Source of the DNA: an uncultured Kordiimonas sp.
GTDB taxonomy: Bacteria; Pseudomonadota; Alphaproteobacteria; Sphingomonadales; Kordiimonadaceae
Direction: 5' to 3'
NCBI GenBank assembly: GCA_947503625.1
Contig: CANNEK010000002.1
Coordinates: 62,001 to 126,000 of the forward strand
Length of the DNA: 64,000 nucleotides
Position numbers and translations under genes: made by a program. The notes beneath the pieces are model-generated. The model did not search any database, was not told the origin of the DNA, and saw only the letters and a program-made list of their open reading frames with translations. Positions 40,659 to 49,664 of this stretch are shown in pieces; positions within the stretch are counted from its first letter, which is position 1, and each line of letters begins with the position of its first letter.

Positions 40659-43067
40659 ATGACACGCTTTAGCAAGTTTACCATTCCATTTCTCGCCAGC
40701 GCCGCGCTGGTGGGGTACTCGAATATCGCACTGGCGCAGGACGCGCCGATTGTACAACCGGGCGCCCCGGGCAAACCAACACAGTCGCTTGATGCCGACA
40801 AGGCAATCGAGATCGCCAAAAACAGCTACAGCCGGGATGACGTGACCTTCATGCAGGATATGATCCCGCACCATAATCAGGCCGTACAGATGGCCGCGCT
40901 GGTAGCGGAGCGAACCAATAGCCAGGAGCTGATCAGCATCGCGGACCGCATTGATGCGTCGCAGGCAGACGAGATCAAGTTTATGGGCGAATGGCTGCAG
41001 GCCCGAGGTGAAAAGGTGCCGGAAGCAATCGCGCATCACGCCATGCATATATCCCATGACATGGCAGGCATGGCCTCGCCTGAAGATATGGCCCGGCTGG
41101 CTGCTGCAAGCGCAACGGATTTTGACCGCCTGTTTCTGGAATTGATGATCGAGCACCACAAAGGGGCACTGACGATGGTCAGGGATTTGTTGAGCCGCTC
41201 CGGCTCCGCCTACGACCCGGTGCTGTTCCAGTTTGTTAACGACATCGTCAATGACCAGACATCAGAAATAGAACGCATGAACGGCTTGTTGATCGGCCTT
41301 TCGGCAGACCCACGCGCCGGTTTGGCCGCAGGGTTCCGGGATGCGGGCGAAGCCGCGCTGAATGTTGAACTTCTGGCATCCCTGCCCCGGCCTGCCGGTT
41401 TCTTTGACCCAGAGAGCCCCGCCGACCTGCCGCCGATTATTGAGTCGGACGACGACGATGACGGGGAAGATGATGACGGGGAAGATGAAGTGGAACGCGG
41501 CGAGCGCTCGCCGTTTCTCAGCTTTTCGAACACCGACATGGCGTTTGCTGGCAACAAGCTGGTGATGGGCAGCTATCATGGTTTCAATGCTTACGAGCTT
41601 TCCGAAGATGGCATCCCAGAGCTTTATAGTTCTGTTGTGTGTCCCGGCGGGCAAGGCGATATCTCCATCGTTGGTGACTTGCTGATCATGTCCGTGGAGC
41701 AAACCCGGGGACGCGTGGACTGCGGCCTGCAGGGCATCAGCGAAGATGTAAGCGAAGACCGGTTCCGCGGTCTGCGCATCTTTGACATCAGCGACCTGAA
41801 ACGCCCGATGCAGGTAGGCCAGGTGCAAACCTGCCGCGGCTCACACACGCATTCAGTGGTGTCAGGCCCCGGTGAAGACGGCAAGATTATTGTCTATAAT
41901 TCAGGTACATCATCTGTACGCAGCGAAGAGGAACTTGCAGGGTGCGTTGAAGGCTTGCCCGGCGACGATGAAACCGCGCTGTTCCGTATTGATGTGATCG
42001 AAATTCCGGTTGATGATCCGTCACAAGCGCGCATTGTCGATAGCCCGGCAGTGTTTGCAGACCCTGAAACAGGGGCACTCGCAGGCCTCTGGACAGGGGG
42101 CGACCACGGCGACGACACGCAAACCACCAGCGAGACCGACCAGTGCCATGATATCACGGTGTTCCCGGAAGCAAACATCGCAGCAGGCGCATGTTCAGGT
42201 AACGGGATCATTTTCGATATCACGGACCCACTGAAGCCAACCCGCATTGATGCGGTAACAGATCCGGGCTTTGCCTATTGGCATTCAGCCACATTCAACA
42301 ACGATGGCACCAAAGTGCTGTTTACCGACGAGTGGGGTGGTGGTGGCCGCCCGCGTTGTCTTGCACATGACCCGAAAACATGGGGTGCAAACGTATTTTA
42401 CGACATTGAAGACGGCAAACTTGAATTCAAAGGCCGGTTCAAATTGCCAGCACCGCAGTCTGAAACGGAAAACTGTGTGGCGCACAACGGCGCTGTGGTA
42501 CCCGTGCCCGGTCGGGATATCTTTGTGCAAGCCTGGTATCAGGGCGGCCTTTCAGTGATTGATTTTACCGATTCAGCCAACCCATACGAGATCGCTTTCT
42601 TTGATCGCGGGCCAATCGACGAGGACGTGCTGGTGGTTGGCGGATACTGGTCGACCTATTGGTACAACGGCAAGATATACGGCAGCGGCATTGTGCGCGG
42701 GCTGGATGTGATGGCCCTGACGCCAAGCGAACATCTGTCTGAAAACGAAATTGCCGCCGCCATGCTTGCGGATCAGGGCGAAGTGTTTAACCCGCAACAG
42801 CAGTTCCGGGTGACCTGGCCAGCGGAGCCAGTGGTCGCGCTGGCATATCTGGACCAGCTCGAGCGCAATGGCTCGATGGATGCCGATGATACCTCGGCCA
42901 TGCGAGCAGCCCTCGAGCAAGCCAAAGCAGGCCTTGCGGGTGGCTCAGGTGATATGGGCCTTGCAGAAAGCCTGCAGGCGATGGCAAGCAGCCTGCCCGA
43001 TGGGGCGGACGCACGAATTGCGTCCCTTGTCGAGACACTGTCCGGGATCGCCGCGCGACTTCGATAA
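40659..43067 (+). CDS. Exported DUF305 and LVIVD-repeat protein
   Basis: Protein of 802 residues starting with a signal peptide (IPFLASAALVGYSNIALAQ). Residues about 50-210 are a DUF305 domain of the ferritin-like type with the two HH pairs MIPHHNQAV and MIEHHKGAL, which may bind metal. An acidic linker rich in Asp and Glu near 260-280 follows, and the remaining 500 residues carry LVIVD beta-propeller repeats (e.g. LRIFDISDLKRPM, IIFDITDPLKPT, LSVIDFTDSANP). ATG 40659 is preferred over 40641 because GAGGGGG precedes it. Function unknown; the pairing of a metal-binding helical domain with a propeller suggests a periplasmic binding or sensing role. Confidence 0.85.
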   Translation: MTRFSKFTIPFLASAALVGYSNIALAQDAPIVQPGAPGKPTQSLDADKAIEIAKNSYSRDDVTFMQDMIPHHNQAVQMAALVAERTNSQELISIADRIDASQADEIKFMGEWLQARGEKVPEAIAHHAMHISHDMAGMASPEDMARLAAASATDFDRLFLELMIEHHKGALTMVRDLLSRSGSAYDPVLFQFVNDIVNDQTSEIERMNGLLIGLSADPRAGLAAGFRDAGEAALNVELLASLPRPAGFFDPESPADLPPIIESDDDDDGEDDDGEDEVERGERSPFLSFSNTDMAFAGNKLVMGSYHGFNAYELSEDGIPELYSSVVCPGGQGDISIVGDLLIMSVEQTRGRVDCGLQGISEDVSEDRFRGLRIFDISDLKRPMQVGQVQTCRGSHTHSVVSGPGEDGKIIVYNSGTSSVRSEEELAGCVEGLPGDDETALFRIDVIEIPVDDPSQARIVDSPAVFADPETGALAGLWTGGDHGDDTQTTSETDQCHDITVFPEANIAAGACSGNGIIFDITDPLKPTRIDAVTDPGFAYWHSATFNNDGTKVLFTDEWGGGGRPRCLAHDPKTWGANVFYDIEDGKLEFKGRFKLPAPQSETENCVAHNGAVVPVPGRDIFVQAWYQGGLSVIDFTDSANPYEIAFFDRGPIDEDVLVVGGYWSTYWYNGKIYGSGIVRGLDVMALTPSEHLSENEIAAAMLADQGEVFNPQQQFRVTWPAEPVVALAYLDQLERNGSMDADDTSAMRAALEQAKAGLAGGSGDMGLAESLQAMASSLPDGADARIASLVETLSGIAARLR

Positions 43068-43087
43068 ACAGTTTCAGGTAAGCAATA

Positions 43088-43127
43088 CGGCGTAGCTAAC
43101 CAGATATCTTGAAGGTTCGCTACGCCG
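43088..43127. terminator. Inverted repeat between convergent genes
   Basis: CGGCGTAGC (43088-43096) and GCTACGCCG (43119-43127) pair perfectly around a 22-base loop, just behind the DUF305 gene and over the stop of the YkgJ gene. No U run follows on the plus strand, so a weak bidirectional terminator is only possible. Confidence 0.4.
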
Positions 43128-43809
43128 AAAACTGTTGCACCAGCTGGCTGTATTTTCTGAGCAACTTGGTCTCTGCAAACTGCCTGTCGCGCAATTTCGC
43201 GAACGCGAAGGCGTTGGTGATATATTGACTGTCTGCGGGTGTTAGAGCTGAGCTTTCCTGTTTTTTAGAAAAGTGTCGATGCAGATCGTTCAGCAATTGC
43301 CACAGTGTTTTCGCCCGTACCGCTTCAACCGCTTCGGCCTTATTGTCGCCCCCTCGCCACGCGGCGAAAACATTCTCTGCAGAATACTGTTCTTTTGCAG
43401 CAACCAGTGGCGTTTGCCCGACAGGTTCACGGCCTTTAAAATCGTCTGGAACATTATCAAGAAGCCAGGCGATCAAGGCCTTCATTCGCGACACTGTGTC
43501 CAGTGCAGTCTCAAGATCAGTCGTACCGTTCAAAACACCTCTGGTGAGACCACACAGGAAAGCACGGCACGCTCCGGGACGTTTCTCGTAGATGGAGCAT
43601 GACGTTCCGGAAAGGGCGACACACGGCTGGTCAAACACCGGCTTTCCTTTCTTGCCGATATAGGTTTTTATCTGTGTGCCATCCAGTGCCGTGGCTTCTT
43701 CCGGCGTCAGGTTCACATGGGAAAAGAAAGCACCCGTGCAGCATATACCGCACGCCTGGCAAAGTTCAGCAGACTGCCGGGCAGAGATGATTTCATTGCT
43801 GTTATCCAT
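43120..43809 (-). CDS. YkgJ-family cysteine cluster protein
   Basis: Protein of about 229 residues. The N-terminus has the CxxCGxCC cluster typical of YkgJ/Fe-S cluster-binding proteins (LCQACGICCTG), followed by CVALSGTSCSIYEKRPGACRAFLCG, eight cysteines in all; the rest is helical. Such proteins are thought to bind an Fe-S cluster or zinc; their targets are unknown. ATG 43809 is preferred over 43830 because GGAG precedes it at the right spacing. Confidence 0.85.
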   Translation of the reverse strand: MDNSNEIISARQSAELCQACGICCTGAFFSHVNLTPEEATALDGTQIKTYIGKKGKPVFDQPCVALSGTSCSIYEKRPGACRAFLCGLTRGVLNGTTDLETALDTVSRMKALIAWLLDNVPDDFKGREPVGQTPLVAAKEQYSAENVFAAWRGGDNKAEAVEAVRAKTLWQLLNDLHRHFSKKQESSALTPADSQYITNAFAFAKLRDRQFAETKLLRKYSQLVQQFSA

Positions 43810-43961
43810 CCCGTTTTGCTCCGCAAACAATATGAAGCACTGTGATCAGCGCACCACTCAAGACCCCTATCAGGCGAAAGCATATCACGCCGATGCCGGG
43901 AGTTCGAGAAAGCATGAGCACAAAACAGCACTCCAGCATTATGCCTGGTGTTTTTATGGAG

Positions 43962-44966
43962 TTAAAACTGGACGGCCAGCGACATATCTTTGGCGGCCTT
44001 CAGCCCACTTTCAAACCCGCATTCAACGCGCGCACCGAGACACCAGTCCCCTGCAACATACAGATTGTTACGGGCATTCTTCAAAAAAGGCCGACCAAGA
44101 GCATTGGTAGTTTTAGCATAGCGCCAACGGTGAACAGCGCTTTCAACGTACAAAGGCAGTTTACGGCCGGTAATTTCCTCAAACGCTGTGAGCATTTCAG
44201 AAGCAGCGTGCCCTTTTTCACACTCAAGGTTTTCGGCACTCCAGTCAGCGCTGGCCTGCACTGTCCAGCTTTCCCCCTCAAAATCACGGCCTTTTTTGCT
44301 GGAATTGCGCGCGGCCCAGGCGACAACGGACTGATCGTTGCGCCAAACATCGAACCCGAGGCTCAGCCTTGTGTCAAAAACCAACATTAACGTCCAACAA
44401 GGCGCTACGGAAACCGGGGTAATTTGACACGCAAGTTCAGGGTGCCCTGTTCGAACAAGCTCGGCTGCCTGTGGTGCTGGCACAGCCACAATTACGCGAT
44501 CAAAAGCTTCTGTTTCGCCCTCTTTTACTTCAATCAGAACACCAGACTGTTGAGCAGAAACTGCAGTGACATGTGTGCTGAGCCGAATATCAGGCCCTAT
44601 AAGGCCTGTCTTTAAAGCAGTATTCATCGCGGGCGTGCCGCAATACCATATTTCCTGATCCCGACGCTGCGTCGCCCCGCCAGAGTCCACCACATGTGGT
44701 TTCCAAGTATCAAAGGTATTCTGGTGTAAACCATTTTCAATAAATGCCCGGAAGGCGTTGCTGCGTGCCGTGATGAACTGTGCGCCGTGATCTGCTGTCG
44801 CCCCGCTTTCAAATCGACGGGTAGCAAGGCGGCCGCCAAGGCCGCGGCTTTTTTCAAAAAGCGTGACACTCGCACCCGTTTCCATCAGATAATCCGCAGC
44901 TGTTACGCCGGCAATGCCACCGCCCACAATGGCTATTCGTTGGCCAGAGAGTTTTGAATTGATCAT
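43962..44966 (-). CDS. NAD(P)/FAD-dependent amine-oxidase-like (renalase-like) oxidoreductase
   Basis: Protein of 334 residues. The FAD-binding Rossmann start IAIVGGGIAGVTAADYLMETGASVTLFEKSRGLGGRLATRR at 11-51 is typical of flavin amine oxidases of the renalase-like group, and the C-terminal NLYVAGDWCLGARVECGFESGLKAA completes the FAD site. Substrate is unknown. It is divergent from the DUF2805 gene, with 165 bp between them. Confidence 0.85.
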   Translation of the reverse strand: MINSKLSGQRIAIVGGGIAGVTAADYLMETGASVTLFEKSRGLGGRLATRRFESGATADHGAQFITARSNAFRAFIENGLHQNTFDTWKPHVVDSGGATQRRDQEIWYCGTPAMNTALKTGLIGPDIRLSTHVTAVSAQQSGVLIEVKEGETEAFDRVIVAVPAPQAAELVRTGHPELACQITPVSVAPCWTLMLVFDTRLSLGFDVWRNDQSVVAWAARNSSKKGRDFEGESWTVQASADWSAENLECEKGHAASEMLTAFEEITGRKLPLYVESAVHRWRYAKTTNALGRPFLKNARNNLYVAGDWCLGARVECGFESGLKAAKDMSLAVQF

Positions 44967-45131
44967 TTTGTACCCGTAAATTGAAGTCCTGAATACGCAA
45001 CAGCGAACCGTCCGGATTTTACTGCCGCTTCCAGCGGATTATAGAAAACGACCACACTTTTAAATCCGGAATTGCAAATCTTTGCGTAAAGACCATTCAG
45101 GTGCAATCAACCCCCTCTTCCGGAAAGCAGC

Positions 45132-45338
45132 ATGGACAATATTCAAATCAGTGAAGTAATCGAGTTGGCGTGGGACGATAAAACCTCTTTCGACACCATA
45201 AAAGCCCAAACCGGGTTGTCGGAACCTGAAGTTATCAAAATCATGCGTCAAAATTTAAAAGCGAACAGCTTCAAGCTTTGGCGCAAACGTGTTTCAGGCC
45301 GCAAAGCAAAACATGAACGGCGTGAAAACCTGAATTAA
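45132..45338 (+). CDS. DUF2805 / TIGR03643 family protein
   Basis: A 68-residue protein: SEVIELAWDDKTSFDTIKAQTGLSEPEVIKIMRQNLK, then SFKLWRKRVSGRKAKH. This matches the small DUF2805 family found in many proteobacteria and bacteroidetes. The helix-turn-helix look suggests DNA binding, but that is not shown. It stands between the divergent flavoprotein and the convergent S9 peptidase. Confidence 0.88.
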   Translation: MDNIQISEVIELAWDDKTSFDTIKAQTGLSEPEVIKIMRQNLKANSFKLWRKRVSGRKAKHERRENLN

Positions 45339-45378
45339 ACTGACATATTACCGCATACTACTTTGGCTGGTGCCTACT

Positions 45379-47415
45379 CTAATTGCCCTTCACGTGGGTG
45401 TCGAACCAGTCGAGATAACGGGTGTAACGGTCAACCTGAAAACTCGGTCGGCGAATGCCGTGATGCTCTTTGGGGTACACTACCAGCTGCGTTTCGACAC
45501 CGCGGCGCTTTAACACCTGATACATTTGCTCCGAATTCTGAATAGGCACGTTCCAGTCTTCCTTGCCGCCCATAATCAATGTTGGCGTCGTCACTTTGCC
45601 AAGCTGGCTGAAGATATCAATCGCGTCCAGGTCTTCGTTGGGCTCCCAGGGAAATCCAAATTCCGCTTCCCAGGTATTTTGGTACATATCGTGACCATAG
45701 TTTGCCAGGAAGTTTACCACGCTCGCTCCCGTTACTGCGCCAGCAAAGCGGTCGGTTTTCGTAATGGCGTAATTGGTGAGGATGCCGCCATAAGACCAGC
45801 CACCAACGCCGAGCCTGTCAGGGTCGCTGATACCTTCGGCCACCATATGGTCGGCCGTTGCGTTCACATCTGCAAAATCAGGCACACCCCATTGGCGGTT
45901 AAGCGCGTATGTGAAGGGTTGGCCATAGCCGCTGGAGCCATGCGGGTTCGGCAGGACAGCAATATAATCGTTTGCGGCGTATAGCTGACCCCACGCATCG
46001 AACGAAACATCGTGCTGGCCGACAGGGCCACCGTGCAGGACAAAGACAGTTGGATAAGCTTTATCAGCGTCGTAGCCTGGTGGATAATAAACAAAGCTTT
46101 CAACCATATCGCCGTTCCAGCCAGCAACTTTCAGGCGTTCCACGGCCCCAAGCTTTATGTCGCCTAGAAGGTCTTCATTCAGCCGGGTAAGCCGGGTTGT
46201 TTCATCGCCACTGATAAGATGGACATCAAACGGCGCGTGGTGGCTCGATCGCAGCAGCGCCAAAACATCGCCTTGCAGGTCGAAACCCCGGACTGAAACA
46301 TCGCCCGGTGTGACAACAGTCCGGTTGCCGGTAGCAACGTCCACTTTCAGCAGAGGTGAATTACCGCCGTCCTGCGCTGTGAAATAGATGGCCGAGCCAT
46401 CTTCCGAAAACTCCGGTCCCGAGACCATCCGGTCATAATCAGCGGTTAGAAGGCGGCCATTACCACCATTTGCATCAATCACCGCCAGATGGCGAGTCGC
46501 ATACCAAAATTTATCCACTTCCGTTTGTGTGACATAGGCAATGGTTTCGCCGTCCGGCGACCAGGCTGGACTGGCGTCGCTGCCCTTGTTGGTTGTGACC
46601 TGTGTGAGAGGTCGTTCGACCGCCTCGTCCTCTTCGGCTTTTGCAGCGGACACGACCCAGATGTCGCTGTTGGTGTTCGCATCAGGGTCGCCGTCACGCT
46701 TGGAAACGAAAGCGACTTTGGATCCGTCCGGGCTCCATTGAGGATCATTGTCGTCATAGTCACCGAACGTGATCTGAACCGGCTTGCCCTCGCCTTCATA
46801 TAAATAGAGGTGCTTGCGAAGCCGATCCAGATAGCCGACATAGTCGCGCTTGAACTGCAACCGGTCTATCACCCACGGCTCTGGTTTGTCGCCCCCGGTT
46901 TTTTCCTCGCCTTCCTCTGCTTCCTCTTCAGGTTTTTCGTCGCGGATCGACAACAGCATGCGCGTGCCGTCAGGTGACCAGGTGAACCCGGAAACGCCTT
47001 GCTTAACACTGGTGAACTGTTGCGCTTCGCCGCCTCTGCGGTCCAGCAACCAAACCTGGCTTTTGGCATCCTTGTCGGTGCCGCGCACACCAAGAAAAGC
47101 GAGTTTTGTTCCATCCGGATTCCAGCGAGGACTAGACGCATTTGTGTAAGATGCTGTCAGCGGCAGCGTTTCATTACCATCGGCTGATGTCATCCAGACT
47201 TGACGAAAGCCCTTGTCTTTCTTGAGATCATTGCGGCTCACGACATAAGCGACCCATTTGCCATCAGGGCTGACCTGCACATCCCCCGGCATCTTCATAT
47301 TCACTATATGATCAATGGAAAGCTGTGACGGGTTTTCTTCGTCGGTTGCTGATGCAACAACGCTGAAGGACAAACCCATTGCCAGAATTGATGTTGCTAT
47401 TGCCCGAATTTTCAT
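45379..47415 (-). CDS. Exported S9 family peptidase (prolyl oligopeptidase type)
   Basis: Protein of 678 residues with a signal peptide (ILAMGLSFSVVASA). An N-terminal beta-propeller of WD40-like repeats (e.g. VQVSPDGKWVAYVV, PRWNPDGTKLAFLG, PQWSPDGSKVAFVS) precedes the C-terminal alpha/beta hydrolase. The catalytic triad is Ser in GGWSYGGILTNY, Asp in GGKEDWNVP, and His in KEHHGIRRP. It should cleave small peptides, probably of dipeptidyl- or acylaminoacyl-peptidase type, in the periplasm. ATG 47415 has GAGGGGAT upstream; longer starts add a non-matching stretch. Confidence 0.92.
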   Translation of the reverse strand: MKIRAIATSILAMGLSFSVVASATDEENPSQLSIDHIVNMKMPGDVQVSPDGKWVAYVVSRNDLKKDKGFRQVWMTSADGNETLPLTASYTNASSPRWNPDGTKLAFLGVRGTDKDAKSQVWLLDRRGGEAQQFTSVKQGVSGFTWSPDGTRMLLSIRDEKPEEEAEEGEEKTGGDKPEPWVIDRLQFKRDYVGYLDRLRKHLYLYEGEGKPVQITFGDYDDNDPQWSPDGSKVAFVSKRDGDPDANTNSDIWVVSAAKAEEDEAVERPLTQVTTNKGSDASPAWSPDGETIAYVTQTEVDKFWYATRHLAVIDANGGNGRLLTADYDRMVSGPEFSEDGSAIYFTAQDGGNSPLLKVDVATGNRTVVTPGDVSVRGFDLQGDVLALLRSSHHAPFDVHLISGDETTRLTRLNEDLLGDIKLGAVERLKVAGWNGDMVESFVYYPPGYDADKAYPTVFVLHGGPVGQHDVSFDAWGQLYAANDYIAVLPNPHGSSGYGQPFTYALNRQWGVPDFADVNATADHMVAEGISDPDRLGVGGWSYGGILTNYAITKTDRFAGAVTGASVVNFLANYGHDMYQNTWEAEFGFPWEPNEDLDAIDIFSQLGKVTTPTLIMGGKEDWNVPIQNSEQMYQVLKRRGVETQLVVYPKEHHGIRRPSFQVDRYTRYLDWFDTHVKGN

Positions 47416-47507
47416 GTGCTGATCCCCTCGTTTCCTGCATTGGACACAAAATCTGGAAAGCCCGCAAGACCAAAGCAGCATATAATTGTGTTGGACCAAC
47501 GCATGGC

Positions 47508-48899
47508 CTATTGGCTGCTTGCCCTGTTGCGGATGGTCTCAAGGCTTTCCCTGATGAGGATCTCGCCGTTTCGGTAAACTGGCCTCAACCGGTTTTCGCC
47601 CGTTAGCTCATCGACGCGCATGGTGCAAAACCCTTCGTTGTTCTTCACCAATGCCATCACACCGCTTTTCGATTGCTTGCCCGCGTCTGTTTTGGGGGCC
47701 TTGAAAACATCCCGCCATTCGCCGTCCACCTTTATGGCAGAACATTTCATGGCAAATTCCTGACTGTCCCGGTTGCACTGCTGTAATAAACCCGAGCCCA
47801 TACCAAAAACGATATTCTCTGCCGACAAGCCTTCTTCCGCCATACGTGCCAGAATGGACATAATCGACGTCGGTGTGATCCCGTCGCCTTGAAGAACACG
47901 TACATGGTCAGGCAACACACGGTAGCCTTTGCCGTTGGTCTGTTCACCAAACTTCGCCATCAGGCGCTTGATTACCTCGACAGGTGTTTCGACAGGATCG
48001 CCGCTGTCCGGACGCACCACGAGCCGAGACCCGGCACGGGCATTTTCCAGTATTTGCTCTTTCAGGGCACCGCCAAACAAATTGTCAACAGCGCCATATA
48101 TATCGTAGCTGTCAGCAACAATGGAAATGATGTTCGAGCCCTTGAACCTGCTGAGCATATTGGCATAAGCCGCCTGTTCGCCTTCCTGCGTCCAGCTGGT
48201 CATGGTACTGTGCTCAGCCGCCGGCACAGAAAAGGCCGCCATCGGTTCCTGATAGTATTTCCGCGCAGCGAGCAACGCACTTATCGTATCAGTGCCCTGG
48301 AAATTCACGAGATGTGCAAGTCCACCCAGCGCGGCGCTCTCTTCCGAGGACACACCGCGCGCACCAAAATCATGCAACATGAACCGCACAATTGGTTCGG
48401 GGTCGCTGTCCGATGTGCGGCCAAGGTATTCAAGCAGGGTCTGTTTGCAAAAATAACTATTGGTCGCCACGGTTGTCGGGTACCAGATTGCGCGCAGCAA
48501 AGACGTCTCGATGAAACTGGTAAGCCAGAAACAGGCCGGATCTGTATTGCGAACCTGCAGCAGCACATTCTGATTATCCACAAGGCTGCCTTCAGGCACG
48601 GCTTCTATAATCAGCGGTAATCGCCCGCCGTGGGCTTTCAGGATATGTTCCCACCCTTCGCGGTTGAAGGGCACGCCGTGCCCGGCGCAAATCGACGACG
48701 CTTCTTCAATATTCTCAGCGGTGATAGATCGCTCGAGTAGCTTGAGCAGCCAGGCCTGCAGACCAAAAAACAGTGATTGCGGATGCCTTCCACCCCGGCT
48801 TTCTATGTAGGAGTTCACGATGGAGGTATTCGGTGGATATTGCAGGAAATGACTATGTTTATAGCTGTCTGTGTCCAAAATGATATTGGTTGTCACCAT
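47508..48899 (-). CDS. nadV: Nicotinamide phosphoribosyltransferase
   Basis: Protein of 463 residues of the NAMPT type. DTDSYKHSHFLQYPP, then SYIESRGG, VRFMLHDFGARGVSSEESAALGG, NFQGTDT, PAAEHSTMTSW with the catalytic His, and VRPDSGDPVETP are family signatures. It converts nicotinamide plus PRPP to NMN, a one-step salvage route to NAD. No adjacent NMN adenylyltransferase is seen. It is divergent from the TetR regulator. Confidence 0.93.
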   Translation of the reverse strand: MVTTNIILDTDSYKHSHFLQYPPNTSIVNSYIESRGGRHPQSLFFGLQAWLLKLLERSITAENIEEASSICAGHGVPFNREGWEHILKAHGGRLPLIIEAVPEGSLVDNQNVLLQVRNTDPACFWLTSFIETSLLRAIWYPTTVATNSYFCKQTLLEYLGRTSDSDPEPIVRFMLHDFGARGVSSEESAALGGLAHLVNFQGTDTISALLAARKYYQEPMAAFSVPAAEHSTMTSWTQEGEQAAYANMLSRFKGSNIISIVADSYDIYGAVDNLFGGALKEQILENARAGSRLVVRPDSGDPVETPVEVIKRLMAKFGEQTNGKGYRVLPDHVRVLQGDGITPTSIMSILARMAEEGLSAENIVFGMGSGLLQQCNRDSQEFAMKCSAIKVDGEWRDVFKAPKTDAGKQSKSGVMALVKNNEGFCTMRVDELTGENRLRPVYRNGEILIRESLETIRNRASSQ

Positions 48900-49047
48900 A
48901 ACCCCCGCGGTTTTTGCGCTCTGAGATGTCCAGCAGCATTGCGCCGCAACGCTTCACTGGAAGGCAATCACGAACGCCTGTCAAGGTGACAGCCTGCTTT
49001 CACCTTAATAATACGAAGAATGCGCTTGACCTGAAACACGTACAGCA

Positions 49048-49079
49048 ATAGATATGACTGACCAGTCAGTCATATCTAT
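49048..49079. promoter_or_regulatory. Palindromic TetR operator
   Basis: Arms TAGATATGACTGAC (49049-49062) and GTCAGTCATATCTA (49065-49078) are perfect complements around a CA spacer; one more base pair extends each end. It lies 28 bp before the TetR start, so autoregulation is likely; the divergent nadV start is 149 bp away. Confidence 0.85.
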
Positions 49080-49106
49080 ACATTCAATACATCCAGAGAC
49101 AGAATT

Positions 49107-49664
49107 ATGAAAAATAAAGCCGGGAAAGATAAAATTCTGGATGCCGCCCTTGAGTTGTTTTCAAATCAAGGGTTTCACAGGACATCTGTCGACCAGATAG
49201 CCAAAGCTGCAGGCGTTTCCAAAGGCCTTACATACAATTATTTTAACAGCAAAGAAGACCTGCTTCTCGCGATCGTTGAACGGGCAACGGCTTGCATGAT
49301 GGATGTTGCCAGCCATATGCAGACATCATCAGGGTATCAGTTAAGCCTCCATGACTTTCTGGTGCGTTATGGCCGGTCTCTCGAAACCGGCAAGCGTTAT
49401 CTTTCTTTCCAGCTCAGCCTTTTCTTCCAGCCTGACCTCAAAGTGATCGTTGCGCCTCTTTTACAAAAACGGGCCGAGGAATTGCTGTGCAAAACCGAAG
49501 CGATGTTTGAAAGTGCAGGCGCAAAAGACCCCATTGTGGTGGCCCGGCGCTTTGTCAGCGAACTGGACGGCGTTGCTCTTCACTATCTGGCGGTTTTCGA
49601 GGATTTCCCGCTCGAAATGATGCTGGTTCAACTTTATGAAAACTATAAGGATACTGGCAAATGA
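49107..49664 (+). CDS. TetR family transcriptional regulator
   Basis: Protein of 185 residues. The N-terminal helix-turn-helix is clear (ILDAALELFSNQGFHRTSVDQIAKAAGVSKGLTYNYFNSKEDLLLAI, residues 9-55); the C-terminal helical ligand domain is not assignable. A perfect palindromic operator lies upstream. Its stop overlaps the GNAT start (ATGA), so regulator and acetyltransferase form one operon, and the acetyltransferase substrate may be the inducer (inference). Confidence 0.92.
   Translation: MKNKAGKDKILDAALELFSNQGFHRTSVDQIAKAAGVSKGLTYNYFNSKEDLLLAIVERATACMMDVASHMQTSSGYQLSLHDFLVRYGRSLETGKRYLSFQLSLFFQPDLKVIVAPLLQKRAEELLCKTEAMFESAGAKDPIVVARRFVSELDGVALHYLAVFEDFPLEMMLVQLYENYKDTGK

Noticed and set aside
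43088-43127. A strong bidirectional terminator.
   Set aside because: The stem is good but no T run follows on either strand and the loop is long, so it is kept only as a low-confidence feature.
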